Positions 35,968 to 44,450 of a stretch of 64,000 nucleotides of DNA are shown one piece after another. Positions within the stretch are counted from its first letter, which is position 1. Each line of letters starts with the position of its first letter. The position numbers and the translations under genes are program-made. The stretch spans positions 496,001 to 560,000 of the forward strand of contig NZ_FMHV01000002.1 of assembly GCF_900091465.1 (NCBI RefSeq), given 5' to 3'. The notes beneath the pieces were generated by a model, which had not been told where the DNA came from, searched no databases, and worked only from the letters and a program-made list of their open reading frames with translations. This DNA is from Micromonospora rhizosphaerae. Its GTDB lineage: Bacteria > Actinomycetota > Actinomycetes > Mycobacteriales > Micromonosporaceae.

Positions 35968-37382
35968 AGGTCACGCGCATCGCTTACTCGACGGGCCTGA
36001 ACGCGGGTAAGTACGCGGCGTTGCGCGAGCAGGCCCGCCGGTTGGGCCGGGTGCGCAGCGAGGTCTGGCAGCGTTACGGCTCGGTCGCGGGTGTCGGTTC
36101 GGGTTTGAGGGATCGGCAGGTGCGGGACCGGTGGCTGGCTGACGGCACGCACATGCGGTTCGGTGTGCTGGCGAATGCGTGGAAGGAAACCGTCCGCGAC
36201 GCGATGGCCGACATCGCAGCGAACCTTGCGTCGGCCAAGGTCGAGGTCCGGCGGGCCAGCGGCCCGCGCATTAACGATCCGGCCGAGCGGAAGCGGATGC
36301 TGGCCGCGCTGGCGGCCGACCGGTGGGCTGCCGATCCTTTCCTGGCTCGGCAGATGCGTAAGCATTGGAAGCGTGGCCGCAATCGCACAGATCATCAGAT
36401 CGTGGTGCGCGCCGACAAGTACAACACCGTCACCGACGGGCGGGGCCGGTTGTGGCTGGCCGTCCCGGGCCTCGAGCGCCGCCGGATGGTCAGGATCCCG
36501 CTGTCCACGGCCGTCGCCCCGACGGGCACGTTGCGGCTGATCCTGCGCCGGGGTCGGGTCGAGGTGCACTACCAGATCGACGCCTCGCAGCTGCGGTCGT
36601 CGCAGCGGCCCTGCGGCGACCGGGCGGTCGGCGTGGACAAGGGGTACGCCGAAGCGCTGACCGACTCCGACGGCACCCACCACGGCACCGGTCTCGGCGA
36701 AATGCTGACCGCCGAGTCAGACCGGCTGAAGGAACGCAACCGGCGGCGGGCGAAACTGCGCTCGATCGCGAACACCGCCGCCCGCCGGGGTGACCACGCG
36801 AAAGCACACCGGATCAAGGCCAACAACCTCGGCACGGTCAAGCGGGACCGGCAGGCCGCCCGCCACCGAGCGCGGGTGCGTACGGAGATCTTCACTGCCG
36901 TGCATCGGGTCGTCGACAAGGCCGCCACCGTGGTCGCCGAAGACCTCACCAGAAGCTTCGCCGGACGCAAGAAGCTCGGCAAGAACATCAACCGGCGCCT
37001 CGCCGCGTGGACCAAAGGGGTCACCGCCGAGGCACTAACAAACGTGTCGGAGCGCAGAGGTTCTGCGCTCGTGCATGTCAACGCCGCTTACACCTCACAA
37101 GCCTGTCACCGCTGCGGCCGGCTCGGCCGACGCGGCGGGGACCGGCTTCACTGCACCTTGTGCGGGGTGGTGTGGCAGGCCGACGTGAACGCCGCGATCA
37201 ACATCCTGCAGCGAGCCGGCGACCCCGACATCGCCCTGCACACCCCATACCACAAGGTGAAGCAGATCCTGCAGGACCGGACCGATCGCCACCGGACCAG
37301 ACTGCCGGTCCAGGACTCCAGCCCGGCAATAGCCGATCGGAGAGCGAACCATCCGAACCGCTCAACAACGAGCAAGGAGTAG
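35964..37382 (+). CDS. tnpB: RNA-guided nuclease TnpB (transposon-associated)
   Basis: A 472-residue TnpB-family protein with the RuvC catalytic triad in place: Asp225 (VGVDKGYAEAL), Glu326 (VVAEDLTRSF) and Asp407 (WQADVNAAINIL). A zinc ribbon lies before the last Asp (CHRCGRL and CTLCGVVW). Family knowledge: TnpB uses an RNA derived from the right end of its element to cut DNA matching the donor site. The reading frame is complete and not degraded. The GTG start overlaps the tnpA-like remnant. The guide-coding end would extend into the first codons of eccC. Confidence 0.88.
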   Translation: MKVTRIAYSTGLNAGKYAALREQARRLGRVRSEVWQRYGSVAGVGSGLRDRQVRDRWLADGTHMRFGVLANAWKETVRDAMADIAANLASAKVEVRRASGPRINDPAERKRMLAALAADRWAADPFLARQMRKHWKRGRNRTDHQIVVRADKYNTVTDGRGRLWLAVPGLERRRMVRIPLSTAVAPTGTLRLILRRGRVEVHYQIDASQLRSSQRPCGDRAVGVDKGYAEALTDSDGTHHGTGLGEMLTAESDRLKERNRRRAKLRSIANTAARRGDHAKAHRIKANNLGTVKRDRQAARHRARVRTEIFTAVHRVVDKAATVVAEDLTRSFAGRKKLGKNINRRLAAWTKGVTAEALTNVSERRGSALVHVNAAYTSQACHRCGRLGRRGGDRLHCTLCGVVWQADVNAAINILQRAGDPDIALHTPYHKVKQILQDRTDRHRTRLPVQDSSPAIADRRANHPNRSTTSKE

Positions 37383-37395
37383 GAAGCAGGGCTCG

Positions 37396-40300
37396 GTGTC
37401 CACTGTCGTCATCAAGCGACCGCCACGGCGCCCGGCGCCGGAGATCCCGGTCGGCGAGCTGCCCGTCGAGGCGCCGCCGGAGATCCCCGTGGTCACCGGC
37501 GGGCGCTGGCAGCAGGCGTTGATGGTGCTGCCCATGCTGGGCGGCACGGTAGCGATGGCGATGATGTTCGGCCGGGGCGGCGGCGCCTACGCGTACGTGG
37601 TGGGCGGCATGTTCGGGCTCTCCTCGCTGGCGATGCTGGTGACCTCCTGGGGCAGCGCCGCCCCGAAGAAGTCGGAGATGATGGCCGCCCGGCGGGAGTA
37701 CCTGCGGCACCTGACCGCGCTGCGGCGCCGGGTCCGGCAGACCGCCGGTCAGCAGCGGGCCGGCCTCTACTACCGGCACCCCGACCCGGGCCGGCTCTGG
37801 TCCGCCGTCGACAGCCACCGGGTCTGGGAGCGCCGCCCCGGCGACCCGGACTTCGCCGTGGTCCGGGTGGGTGTCGGCCCGCAGACGCTGGCCACCCCGC
37901 TGGTCCCGCCGGTCACCCGGCCGCTGGAGGAGCTGGAGCCGATGACCGCAGGGGCGCTGCGCCGCTTCCTCGACGCGTACTCGGTGGTGCCGGACCTGCC
38001 AGTGGCGCTCTCGCTGCGCAGCTTCGCCCGGGTCTTCGTCCGCGGCGCGGCCGGTGCCCGGGGCGCCGGCTCGCCGGCCGCCCAGGCGCTGGCCCGGGCC
38101 ATGCTCACCCAGCTTGCCGTCTTCCACGCCCCGGACGAGCTGCGGATCGCGGTCTGCGCCGGGCCGGAGCGGCGGGCGCTCTGGGAGTGGGTCAAGTGGC
38201 TGCCGCACGCCCACCACCCGAGCCGTACCGACGCGCTCGGTCCGGTCCGGCTGGTCACCAGCTCGGCCGCCGAGCTGGAACGCCTCCTCGACGAGGTGCT
38301 GGTCAGCCGGTCCCGGTTCAGCCCGACCGGGTCGGCCACCGACGGGCCGCACGTGGTGGTCGTGCTCGACGGTGGCGACCTGACCGGGGCGACCGACCTG
38401 GCCGGCGACGGCGGCATCGACGGGGTCACCGTCATCGACCTGGACACCCCGCCGCCCCGCCTGCTCGACCGGTACGCCCTCCTGCTCGACCTGCGCGACG
38501 GCCGGCTGCACTCGCACTCCGCCGAGGGGCACGCCGAGGTCGGCAGCGCCGACGCGCTGGAGGTCGCCGACGCGGAGGGGGTCGCCCGCCGGCTCGCCCC
38601 GCTGCGGCTCGCCGGCCCGGTACGCGGACCGGACGCCCCACCCGGCGCCGAGCCGGGCCTGCCCGAGCTGCTCGGCATCGGCGACCCGGAGAGCTTCACC
38701 GCCGAGCAGGGTTGGGCGCCCCGGCCGGCGCGGGACCGGTTGCGGGTGCCGATCGGGGTCGGCGCCGACGGCGGCGCGATCGAGCTGGACCTCAAGGAGT
38801 CCGCGCAGGACGGCATGGGTCCGCACGGCCTGCTCATCGGCGCCACCGGCTCGGGCAAGTCGGAGCTGCTCCGCACGCTGGTGCTCGGCCTGGCCGCCAC
38901 GCACAGCTCGGAGCAGCTCAACTTCGTCCTGGTCGACTTCAAGGGGGGCGCCACCTTCGCCTCCTTCGACCGGCTGCCGCACACCGCCGCGGTGATCACC
39001 AACCTGGCCGACGCGCTGCCACTGGTCGACCGGATGGTCGACGCGATCAACGGCGAGCTGGTCCGCCGGCAGGAGCTGCTGCGTCGGGCCGGCAACTTCG
39101 CCAGCCTGCGCGACTACGAGCGGGCCCGGGCGGCGGGGAGCCCGCTCGCCCCGCTGCCGTCGCTGCTGCTGATCTGCGACGAGTTCTCCGAGCTGCTCTC
39201 GGCCAAGCCGGACTTCATCGACCTCTTCGTCCAGATCGGACGGCTCGGCCGGTCACTCGGCGTACACCTGCTGCTGGCGTCGCAACGGCTGGAGGAGGGG
39301 CGGCTGCGCGGCCTGGACACCCACCTGTCGTACCGGATCGGGTTGCGGACCTTCTCCGCCCTGGAGTCCCGGGCGGTGCTCGGGGTGCCCGACGCCCACG
39401 AGCTGCCCCGCTCGCCGGGGCACGGCTACCTGCGCTCCGGCACCGACCCGCTGGTCCGCTTCAAGGCCGCGTACGTCTCCGGCCCGGTCCGCCGCCGGGG
39501 CGGCCCATCGGGCCCGGCCGCCGGCACGCCCCGGCTGCTCGCCTTCTCCACCCACCCGGTGCCGGTGCCCGAGCCGGCCGCCCCGGCCCCGCTGCCGGCC
39601 GCCGAGGCGGACGGCGGCACCGACACCCTGCTGGACGTGCTGATCGGTCGGCTGGCCGGGCAGGGGCCGCCGGCGCACCAGGTGTGGCTGCCGCCGCTGG
39701 ACCGCTCCCCCGCCCTCGACGAACTGCTCGGCCCGGTCGCCACCGATCCGGCGCGCGGGCTGACCGTCGGCAACCCGGAGCTGCACGGCGCCCTGCAGGT
39801 GCCGGTGGCGATGGTGGACAAGCCGTACGAGCAGCGCCGGGACCTGTTCTGGCTGGCGCTGGACGGCGCCGCCGGGCACGTGGCGGTGGTCGGCCAGCCG
39901 CAGAGCGGCAAGTCCAGCCTGCTGCGGACGCTGATCTGCGCGCTGGCGCTCACCCACACCCCGGCCGAGGCGCAGGTCTACTGCCTCGACTTCGGCGGCG
40001 GCGCCCTGGGTGCGCTGCGCGACCTGCCGCACGTCGGCGGGGTGAGCGGACGCTCCGACCCGACCGCGGTGCGACGTACGGTCGGGGAGATCGCGACCCT
40101 GCTGGCCGAGCGGGAGCGGCGCTTCGCCGAGCTGGGCGTGGATTCGATGGCGGCCTGGCGACGGCGACGGGCGGCCGCGGCCGGACACCCCGGGCCCGAC
40201 CCGTTCGGCGACGTGTTCCTCGTGGTGGACGGCTGGAACACCCTGCGCGGTGATTACGACGACCTGGAACCGCTGGTCACCGACCTGGCCACCCGCGGCC

Positions 40301-41343
40301 TGTCGTACGGCGTCCACGTGGTGGCCAGCACCGTCCGGTGGACGGATTTCCGGCCGGCGATCCGCGACCTGTTCGGCTCCCGCCTCGAGCTGCGCCTCGG
40401 CGACCCCGCGGACTCGGTGCTGGTCAAGCGGTCGGTGGCGGCGAACGTGCCGGAGCAGCCGGGTCGCGGCATCACCGCGGAGGGACTGCACTTCCTCGCC
40501 GCCCTGCCGCAGGTCACCGGGCTGGGCGGGGAGCCGGGCGATCTGGTCAAGGCGGTCGCCGACGCCTGGCCGGGGCCGGTCGCGCCCCGGGTCCGGCTGC
40601 TGCCGCCGGTGCTGCCGTACGCCGAGCTGGACCTGGCCGCGACCACCGGCCTGGCCTTCCCGGTGGGGGTGGCCGAGGCGGATCTGCGCCCGGTGGTGCT
40701 GGACTTCGCCACCGAGCCGCACTTCATGGTCTTCGGCGACGCCGAGTGCGGCAAGTCGTCGTTCCTCCGCGCGCTGGCCACCTCGATCATCACCCGGTTC
40801 GCCCCGGAGCAGGCCCGGTTGATCCTGGTGGACTACCGGCGCAGCCTGATGGGCACGATCGAGACGCCGCACCTGATCGGGTACGGCACCGCCGCGCCGT
40901 ACACCACGGAGCTGATCGAGTCGGCGGCCAGCTACCTGCAGGGCCGGCTCCCCGGCCCGGAGGTCACCCCGGCCCAGCTGCGCAGCCGGTCGTGGTGGTC
41001 CGGCCCGGAACTGTTCGTGCTGGTGGACGACTACGACCTGGTGGCCGGGGGGCCGACCAACCCGCTGCGCGCCCTGGAGGAGCACCTGCCGCACGCCCGC
41101 GACGTCGGGCTCCACCTGGTGCTGGCCCGCCGCTCCGGCGGCGCCGGCCGGACCCAGTACGAGCCGATCGTCCAGCGGTTGCGGGAGCTCTCCACCGCCG
41201 GTCTGGTGATGTCGGGCAGCCCCGAGGAGGGGACGCTGGTCGGGCAGGTACGCCCCGGACCGCTGCCCCCCGGCCGCGGCCGCCTGGTCACCCGGCGGGA
41301 GGGCGTACGACTGGTGCAGTTGGCCCACCTGCCACCCGGATGA
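37396..41343 (+). CDS. eccC: Type VII secretion ATPase EccC
   Basis: A 1315-residue FtsK/SpoIIIE-type motor that recognises ESX substrates and drives export. Two N-terminal membrane helices (about 36-80) are followed by three ATPase domains with Walker A Lys at 488 (GATGSGKSELL), 839 (GQPQSGKSSLL) and 1120 (GDAECGKSSFL). The first domain is a complete motor with SLLLICDEFSELL and DFKGGATF. EccCa and EccCb are fused in one chain. The GTG start at 37396 lies within the 7-base repeat at the end of the TnpB element, with AGGG four bases upstream, so the insertion has replaced everything that normally precedes this gene. Confidence 0.93.
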   Translation: MSTVVIKRPPRRPAPEIPVGELPVEAPPEIPVVTGGRWQQALMVLPMLGGTVAMAMMFGRGGGAYAYVVGGMFGLSSLAMLVTSWGSAAPKKSEMMAARREYLRHLTALRRRVRQTAGQQRAGLYYRHPDPGRLWSAVDSHRVWERRPGDPDFAVVRVGVGPQTLATPLVPPVTRPLEELEPMTAGALRRFLDAYSVVPDLPVALSLRSFARVFVRGAAGARGAGSPAAQALARAMLTQLAVFHAPDELRIAVCAGPERRALWEWVKWLPHAHHPSRTDALGPVRLVTSSAAELERLLDEVLVSRSRFSPTGSATDGPHVVVVLDGGDLTGATDLAGDGGIDGVTVIDLDTPPPRLLDRYALLLDLRDGRLHSHSAEGHAEVGSADALEVADAEGVARRLAPLRLAGPVRGPDAPPGAEPGLPELLGIGDPESFTAEQGWAPRPARDRLRVPIGVGADGGAIELDLKESAQDGMGPHGLLIGATGSGKSELLRTLVLGLAATHSSEQLNFVLVDFKGGATFASFDRLPHTAAVITNLADALPLVDRMVDAINGELVRRQELLRRAGNFASLRDYERARAAGSPLAPLPSLLLICDEFSELLSAKPDFIDLFVQIGRLGRSLGVHLLLASQRLEEGRLRGLDTHLSYRIGLRTFSALESRAVLGVPDAHELPRSPGHGYLRSGTDPLVRFKAAYVSGPVRRRGGPSGPAAGTPRLLAFSTHPVPVPEPAAPAPLPAAEADGGTDTLLDVLIGRLAGQGPPAHQVWLPPLDRSPALDELLGPVATDPARGLTVGNPELHGALQVPVAMVDKPYEQRRDLFWLALDGAAGHVAVVGQPQSGKSSLLRTLICALALTHTPAEAQVYCLDFGGGALGALRDLPHVGGVSGRSDPTAVRRTVGEIATLLAERERRFAELGVDSMAAWRRRRAAAAGHPGPDPFGDVFLVVDGWNTLRGDYDDLEPLVTDLATRGLSYGVHVVASTVRWTDFRPAIRDLFGSRLELRLGDPADSVLVKRSVAANVPEQPGRGITAEGLHFLAALPQVTGLGGEPGDLVKAVADAWPGPVAPRVRLLPPVLPYAELDLAATTGLAFPVGVAEADLRPVVLDFATEPHFMVFGDAECGKSSFLRALATSIITRFAPEQARLILVDYRRSLMGTIETPHLIGYGTAAPYTTELIESAASYLQGRLPGPEVTPAQLRSRSWWSGPELFVLVDDYDLVAGGPTNPLRALEEHLPHARDVGLHLVLARRSGGAGRTQYEPIVQRLRELSTAGLVMSGSPEEGTLVGQVRPGPLPPGRGRLVTRREGVRLVQLAHLPPG

Positions 41344-41414
41344 AGGCTGTCACCTGACTGCCACCGTGGCGCAAGGGAAAACCGGTAATCTCCGAGCAGC
41401 ATGTTTCTGACGCG

Positions 41415-42794
41415 ATGAATGGCTGGGGAATGACCAGGGACCGGCGCGGAGCTCCGACCGCGACCCGACGGCTCGTCGGACGCACGCTGCTCGGTGTGGC
41501 GACCACCCTCGCCACGGTGGCCGGTCCGCTCGCCCCGCCGGCGCACGCCGCCCCGGCCCACGCGGCCACCGTGCCTGTCGCGCTGCCGGGGGCGGGAGCC
41601 ACCGCCCCGACCGCCGGCCCGGAGCGGGTCTGGCTGGCCCCGGTGGACACCCCGAGCCGGGTCGACCCGGTCCGTGACGAGCAGTGGCAGCTCGACGAGT
41701 TGCAGGCGAAGACCGCCTGGCGCAGCTCGACCGGGCGCGGGGTGGTCGTCGCGGTGATCGATTCCGGGGTGGACGGTGCCCACCCGGACCTGGCCGGCCA
41801 GGTGCTGCCCGGCATCGACCTGGTCACGCCCGACGGCGCCGCCGAGCCCGACCCGGTGGGGCACGGCACCACGGTCGCCGGTCTCATCGCCGGGCGTCGC
41901 GACGACGACCGGGGCGTGGTCGGGCTGGCGCCGGACGCCAAGATCCTCCCGATCAGGGTGCTCGACGAGGAGAACCGGTACGACGACGCGATGATCGTCG
42001 CCATGGGGGTGCGCTGGGCGGTCGACAACGGCGCCCGGGTGATCAACCTGTCCCTCGGCGGCAGCGACGACAGTCCGGCCCTGGCCGCGGCCCTCGACTA
42101 CGCCTTCGCCAAGGACGTGGTGGTGGTGGCCTGCACCGGCAACCTCGCCACCTCGAACAGCCGTGAGGTCTGGTATCCGGCCCGCGAGCCCGGCGTGATC
42201 GCGGTGGCCGGTCTGCAACGCAACAGTGAGAACCTGTGGTCCGGCTCGATCACCGGCCACCGGACGGTGCTCACCGCTCCGGCCACCGGTCTCTTCGGGG
42301 CCCGTCCCGGCGGCTACTGGCGGGTGCAGGGCACCAGCTTCGCCGCCCCACTGGTGGCCGCGACCGCCGCCCTGGTGCGGGCCCGCTACCCGCAGATGCC
42401 CGCCGGAGAGGTGATCAATAGGCTGCTGGTGACCGCGAAGGACATCGGTCCCACCGGCCGCGACGACCGGTTCGGCTACGGCCTGGTGGACCCGGTCGCG
42501 GCACTCACCGCCGAGGTGCCGTCGGTGGGGCGCAACCCGCTCGACGACCAGTCCTCCCCCGGCGTGGCGGGCTTCGGCCCGGCACCCGGCTCGCCACCGG
42601 ACAACCGGGCCGCGGGGAGCGAGGCGGACCCGTTCAGCTTCGCCGCCCCCAAGCAGCAGAGCCGGTGGGCGGCCCGCCCGGCCGGCGAGCCCGACCACTC
42701 CGCGCCGGAACGGCTCTGGGCCGGGCTTGCCCTCTTCATCGCCCTGGTCACCGGCGCCGCCCTGGTGATCCGCCGGTTCCGGCACAACCGCTGA
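41415..42794 (+). CDS. mycP: Type VII secretion-associated serine protease (mycosin)
   Basis: A 459-residue subtilisin-family protease anchored outside the membrane next to the ESX channel. It has a signal peptide, the triad Asp116 (AVIDSGVDGAHPDL), His150 (GHGTTVAGLI) and Ser308 (GTSFAAPLVA), and a C-terminal helix (LWAGLALFIALVTGAALVI) with a short basic tail. A Pro/Ser-rich linker precedes the helix. The ATG at 41415 overlaps the stop of a five-codon frame; an ATG at 41430 is possible. It follows eccC after 71 bases. Confidence 0.92.
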   Translation: MNGWGMTRDRRGAPTATRRLVGRTLLGVATTLATVAGPLAPPAHAAPAHAATVPVALPGAGATAPTAGPERVWLAPVDTPSRVDPVRDEQWQLDELQAKTAWRSSTGRGVVVAVIDSGVDGAHPDLAGQVLPGIDLVTPDGAAEPDPVGHGTTVAGLIAGRRDDDRGVVGLAPDAKILPIRVLDEENRYDDAMIVAMGVRWAVDNGARVINLSLGGSDDSPALAAALDYAFAKDVVVVACTGNLATSNSREVWYPAREPGVIAVAGLQRNSENLWSGSITGHRTVLTAPATGLFGARPGGYWRVQGTSFAAPLVAATAALVRARYPQMPAGEVINRLLVTAKDIGPTGRDDRFGYGLVDPVAALTAEVPSVGRNPLDDQSSPGVAGFGPAPGSPPDNRAAGSEADPFSFAAPKQQSRWAARPAGEPDHSAPERLWAGLALFIALVTGAALVIRRFRHNR

Positions 42795-42844
42795 GCGGCG
42801 CCCCACCGGTCTGGCCGGAGCGGCTGCTGGGTAGTGCTGAAGAC

Positions 42845-43651
42845 ATGAGCGCGTCGGGTGAGCAGAGTAGGCAGTCGACGGTCCAGCCGTCCTGGCGAAC
42901 CCGCCGCCTGGATCCGAACCACTCGCTGGGTCTCCGGCTCACCCTGGCCTCGATCGCGGCATTCCTGGTGCTGGTGCCGTTCGCCCTGCTGGCCCTGCTC
43001 GTGCTGGGGTCCTGGCCACCGCTGTTCCGGCTGGACGCCTCGGTGACCGACGCGCTGCATCGGTACGCCCTCGACCATCCGGCCTGGGTACGGCTGATGA
43101 GCGGGTGGACCGACGTGTTCGCCCCGTGGCCGCTACGGATCGCCGCGCTGGTCGTGGTGGCCTGGCTGCTGGTCCGCCGGGCCCGGCGGCTGGCCCTCTG
43201 GGTGGTCACCACGATGGCGGTCGGGGGCCTGCTCGGGGCGCTGCTCAAGCTGCTCGTCGGACGGCACCGGCCGGACCTGCTCGACCCGGTGGCCCGCGCC
43301 GCCGGCTTCTCGTTCCCGTCCGGGCACGCGCTGAACGCCACCCTGGCCGCCGGGGTGCTGCTACTGGTCTTCCTGCCGTTCGCCCACGACCGGCGGCCGC
43401 TGCGCTGGGCGCTCTGGACCGCGGCGGTCCTGATAGCGGTGGTGACCGGGATCAGCCGGATCGCCCTTGGCGTGCACTGGACCAGCGATGTATTGGGCGG
43501 TTGGCTGCTCGGCATCGCGGTGGTGGCGGCCACGACGGCCGCCTTCACCACCTGGCGGACCCGGACCGGCCGGCGGCCCGTGCGTACCGCTCGCGAGGGG
43601 ATCGCGCCGGAGCTGGCCGAGCCGGACGAGGCGGGCCGGGAGCACGCGTAG
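42845..43651 (+). CDS. PAP2-family membrane phosphatase
   Basis: A 268-residue membrane phosphatase of the lipid phosphate (PAP2) family, about six helices. The three active-site motifs are KLLVGRHRP, FSFPSGHALN and SRIALGVHWTSDVLGGW, with the active site facing outward. Likely substrates are phosphatidic acid, undecaprenyl pyrophosphate or similar lipids. The ATG at 42845 was chosen because the longer frame upstream runs antisense-like through mycP. Ends in a charged cytoplasmic tail. A second PAP2 gene follows. Confidence 0.87.
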   Translation: MSASGEQSRQSTVQPSWRTRRLDPNHSLGLRLTLASIAAFLVLVPFALLALLVLGSWPPLFRLDASVTDALHRYALDHPAWVRLMSGWTDVFAPWPLRIAALVVVAWLLVRRARRLALWVVTTMAVGGLLGALLKLLVGRHRPDLLDPVARAAGFSFPSGHALNATLAAGVLLLVFLPFAHDRRPLRWALWTAAVLIAVVTGISRIALGVHWTSDVLGGWLLGIAVVAATTAAFTTWRTRTGRRPVRTAREGIAPELAEPDEAGREHA

Positions 43652-43681
43652 TTCCGGACCGGGTGGGGTAATGGGCGGCCC

Positions 43682-44410
43682 ATGTCCGATGTCGCGGTCC
43701 AGGTCACCAAGCGGATCCTGCTGCCGGTCGCCCTGCTCTTCGCCGTCATGGTGACGCTGGGGCTCCTGGTCACCCGGGTCCTCGCGAGGAGCTGGCCGTT
43801 CACGGTGGAGGACACCGTCAACCGCGCGCTGGCGGCCGACCGCACCGAGGGCTGGAACAACCTCTCCCTGGTGTTCAGCACGCTGGCCAGCACTCAGCTG
43901 ATCGTCGTGGTCACCGTCCTGGTGGCGCTGGTGCTGCGACTGGTGCGGCACCGCTGGCGCGAGCCCGTCTTCCTCTGCGCCGCGGTGAGCACCCAGGCGC
44001 TGATCTTCCTCTTCACCACCATGGCCATCGACCGTCGCCGACCGGCCGTCGAGCACATGGACGTCTCGCCGCCCACCTCCAGCTTCCCGTCCGGGCACAC
44101 CTCAGCGGCGGTGGCCCTCTACGTCGGCATCGCGGTGCTGCTGGCCCTGGGGGCGAAGCGCACCCCGGCGAAGGTGGCCTGGTGGACCCTGCTGATCCTG
44201 GTGCCGATCGGGGTCGCGCTGACCCGGATGTACCGGGGTATGCACCACCCCAGCGACGTGGTGGCGTCCTTCCTCAACGGCGGCACCTGCGTGGTGATCA
44301 TGGCCCGGGCGGTGCTCGATCGGAGCCTGACCTGGGGTCGGGCCAAGCTGACCGGGACCACCCAGCCGGGTGGGGAGGTGGCCGCCGCCCGCGCGTCGGC
44401 CGGCGGCTGA
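43682..44410 (+). CDS. PAP2-family membrane phosphatase, second copy
   Basis: A 242-residue relative of its upstream neighbour, 30 bases after it. Motifs: DRRRPAVEHM in place of the usual KxxxxxxRP, SSFPSGHTSAAVALY, and RMYRGMHHPSDVVASF. Six hydrophobic segments. The pair may have different lipid substrates; sequence similarity outside the motifs is low, so this is not a recent duplication. A hairpin terminator follows. Confidence 0.85.
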   Translation: MSDVAVQVTKRILLPVALLFAVMVTLGLLVTRVLARSWPFTVEDTVNRALAADRTEGWNNLSLVFSTLASTQLIVVVTVLVALVLRLVRHRWREPVFLCAAVSTQALIFLFTTMAIDRRRPAVEHMDVSPPTSSFPSGHTSAAVALYVGIAVLLALGAKRTPAKVAWWTLLILVPIGVALTRMYRGMHHPSDVVASFLNGGTCVVIMARAVLDRSLTWGRAKLTGTTQPGGEVAAARASAGG

Positions 44411-44414
44411 CCCC

Positions 44415-44445
44415 CCGACGGCGGTCGCGGAGGCGCCGCCGTCGG
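44415..44445. terminator. Bidirectional terminator between a PAP2 gene and marP
   Basis: CCGACGGCGG (44415-44424) and its complement (44436-44445) form a 10-bp stem with an 11-base loop between convergent genes. Confidence 0.65.
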
Positions 44446-44450
44446 CGGGC

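Larger units (their letters stand above)
35766..37389 (+). mobile_element. IS607-like TnpB element between eccD and eccC
   Basis: The 1.6 kb segment carries a truncated tnpA-like frame and an intact tnpB overlapping it by GTGA, the order typical of IS607-type elements. It is flanked by the 7-base direct repeat GGCTCGG (35759-35765 and 37390-37396). An imperfect hairpin (35759-35778) marks the left end. The right end is seven bases beyond the tnpB stop and touches the eccC start codon. Boundaries are inferred from the repeat; without an empty-site comparison they could shift by several bases. Confidence 0.6.

Noticed and set aside
41031-42806. Minus-strand frame of 591 codons over mycP
   Set aside because: Antisense to a gene with an intact protease triad; its translation is Gly/Arg/His-rich without motifs.
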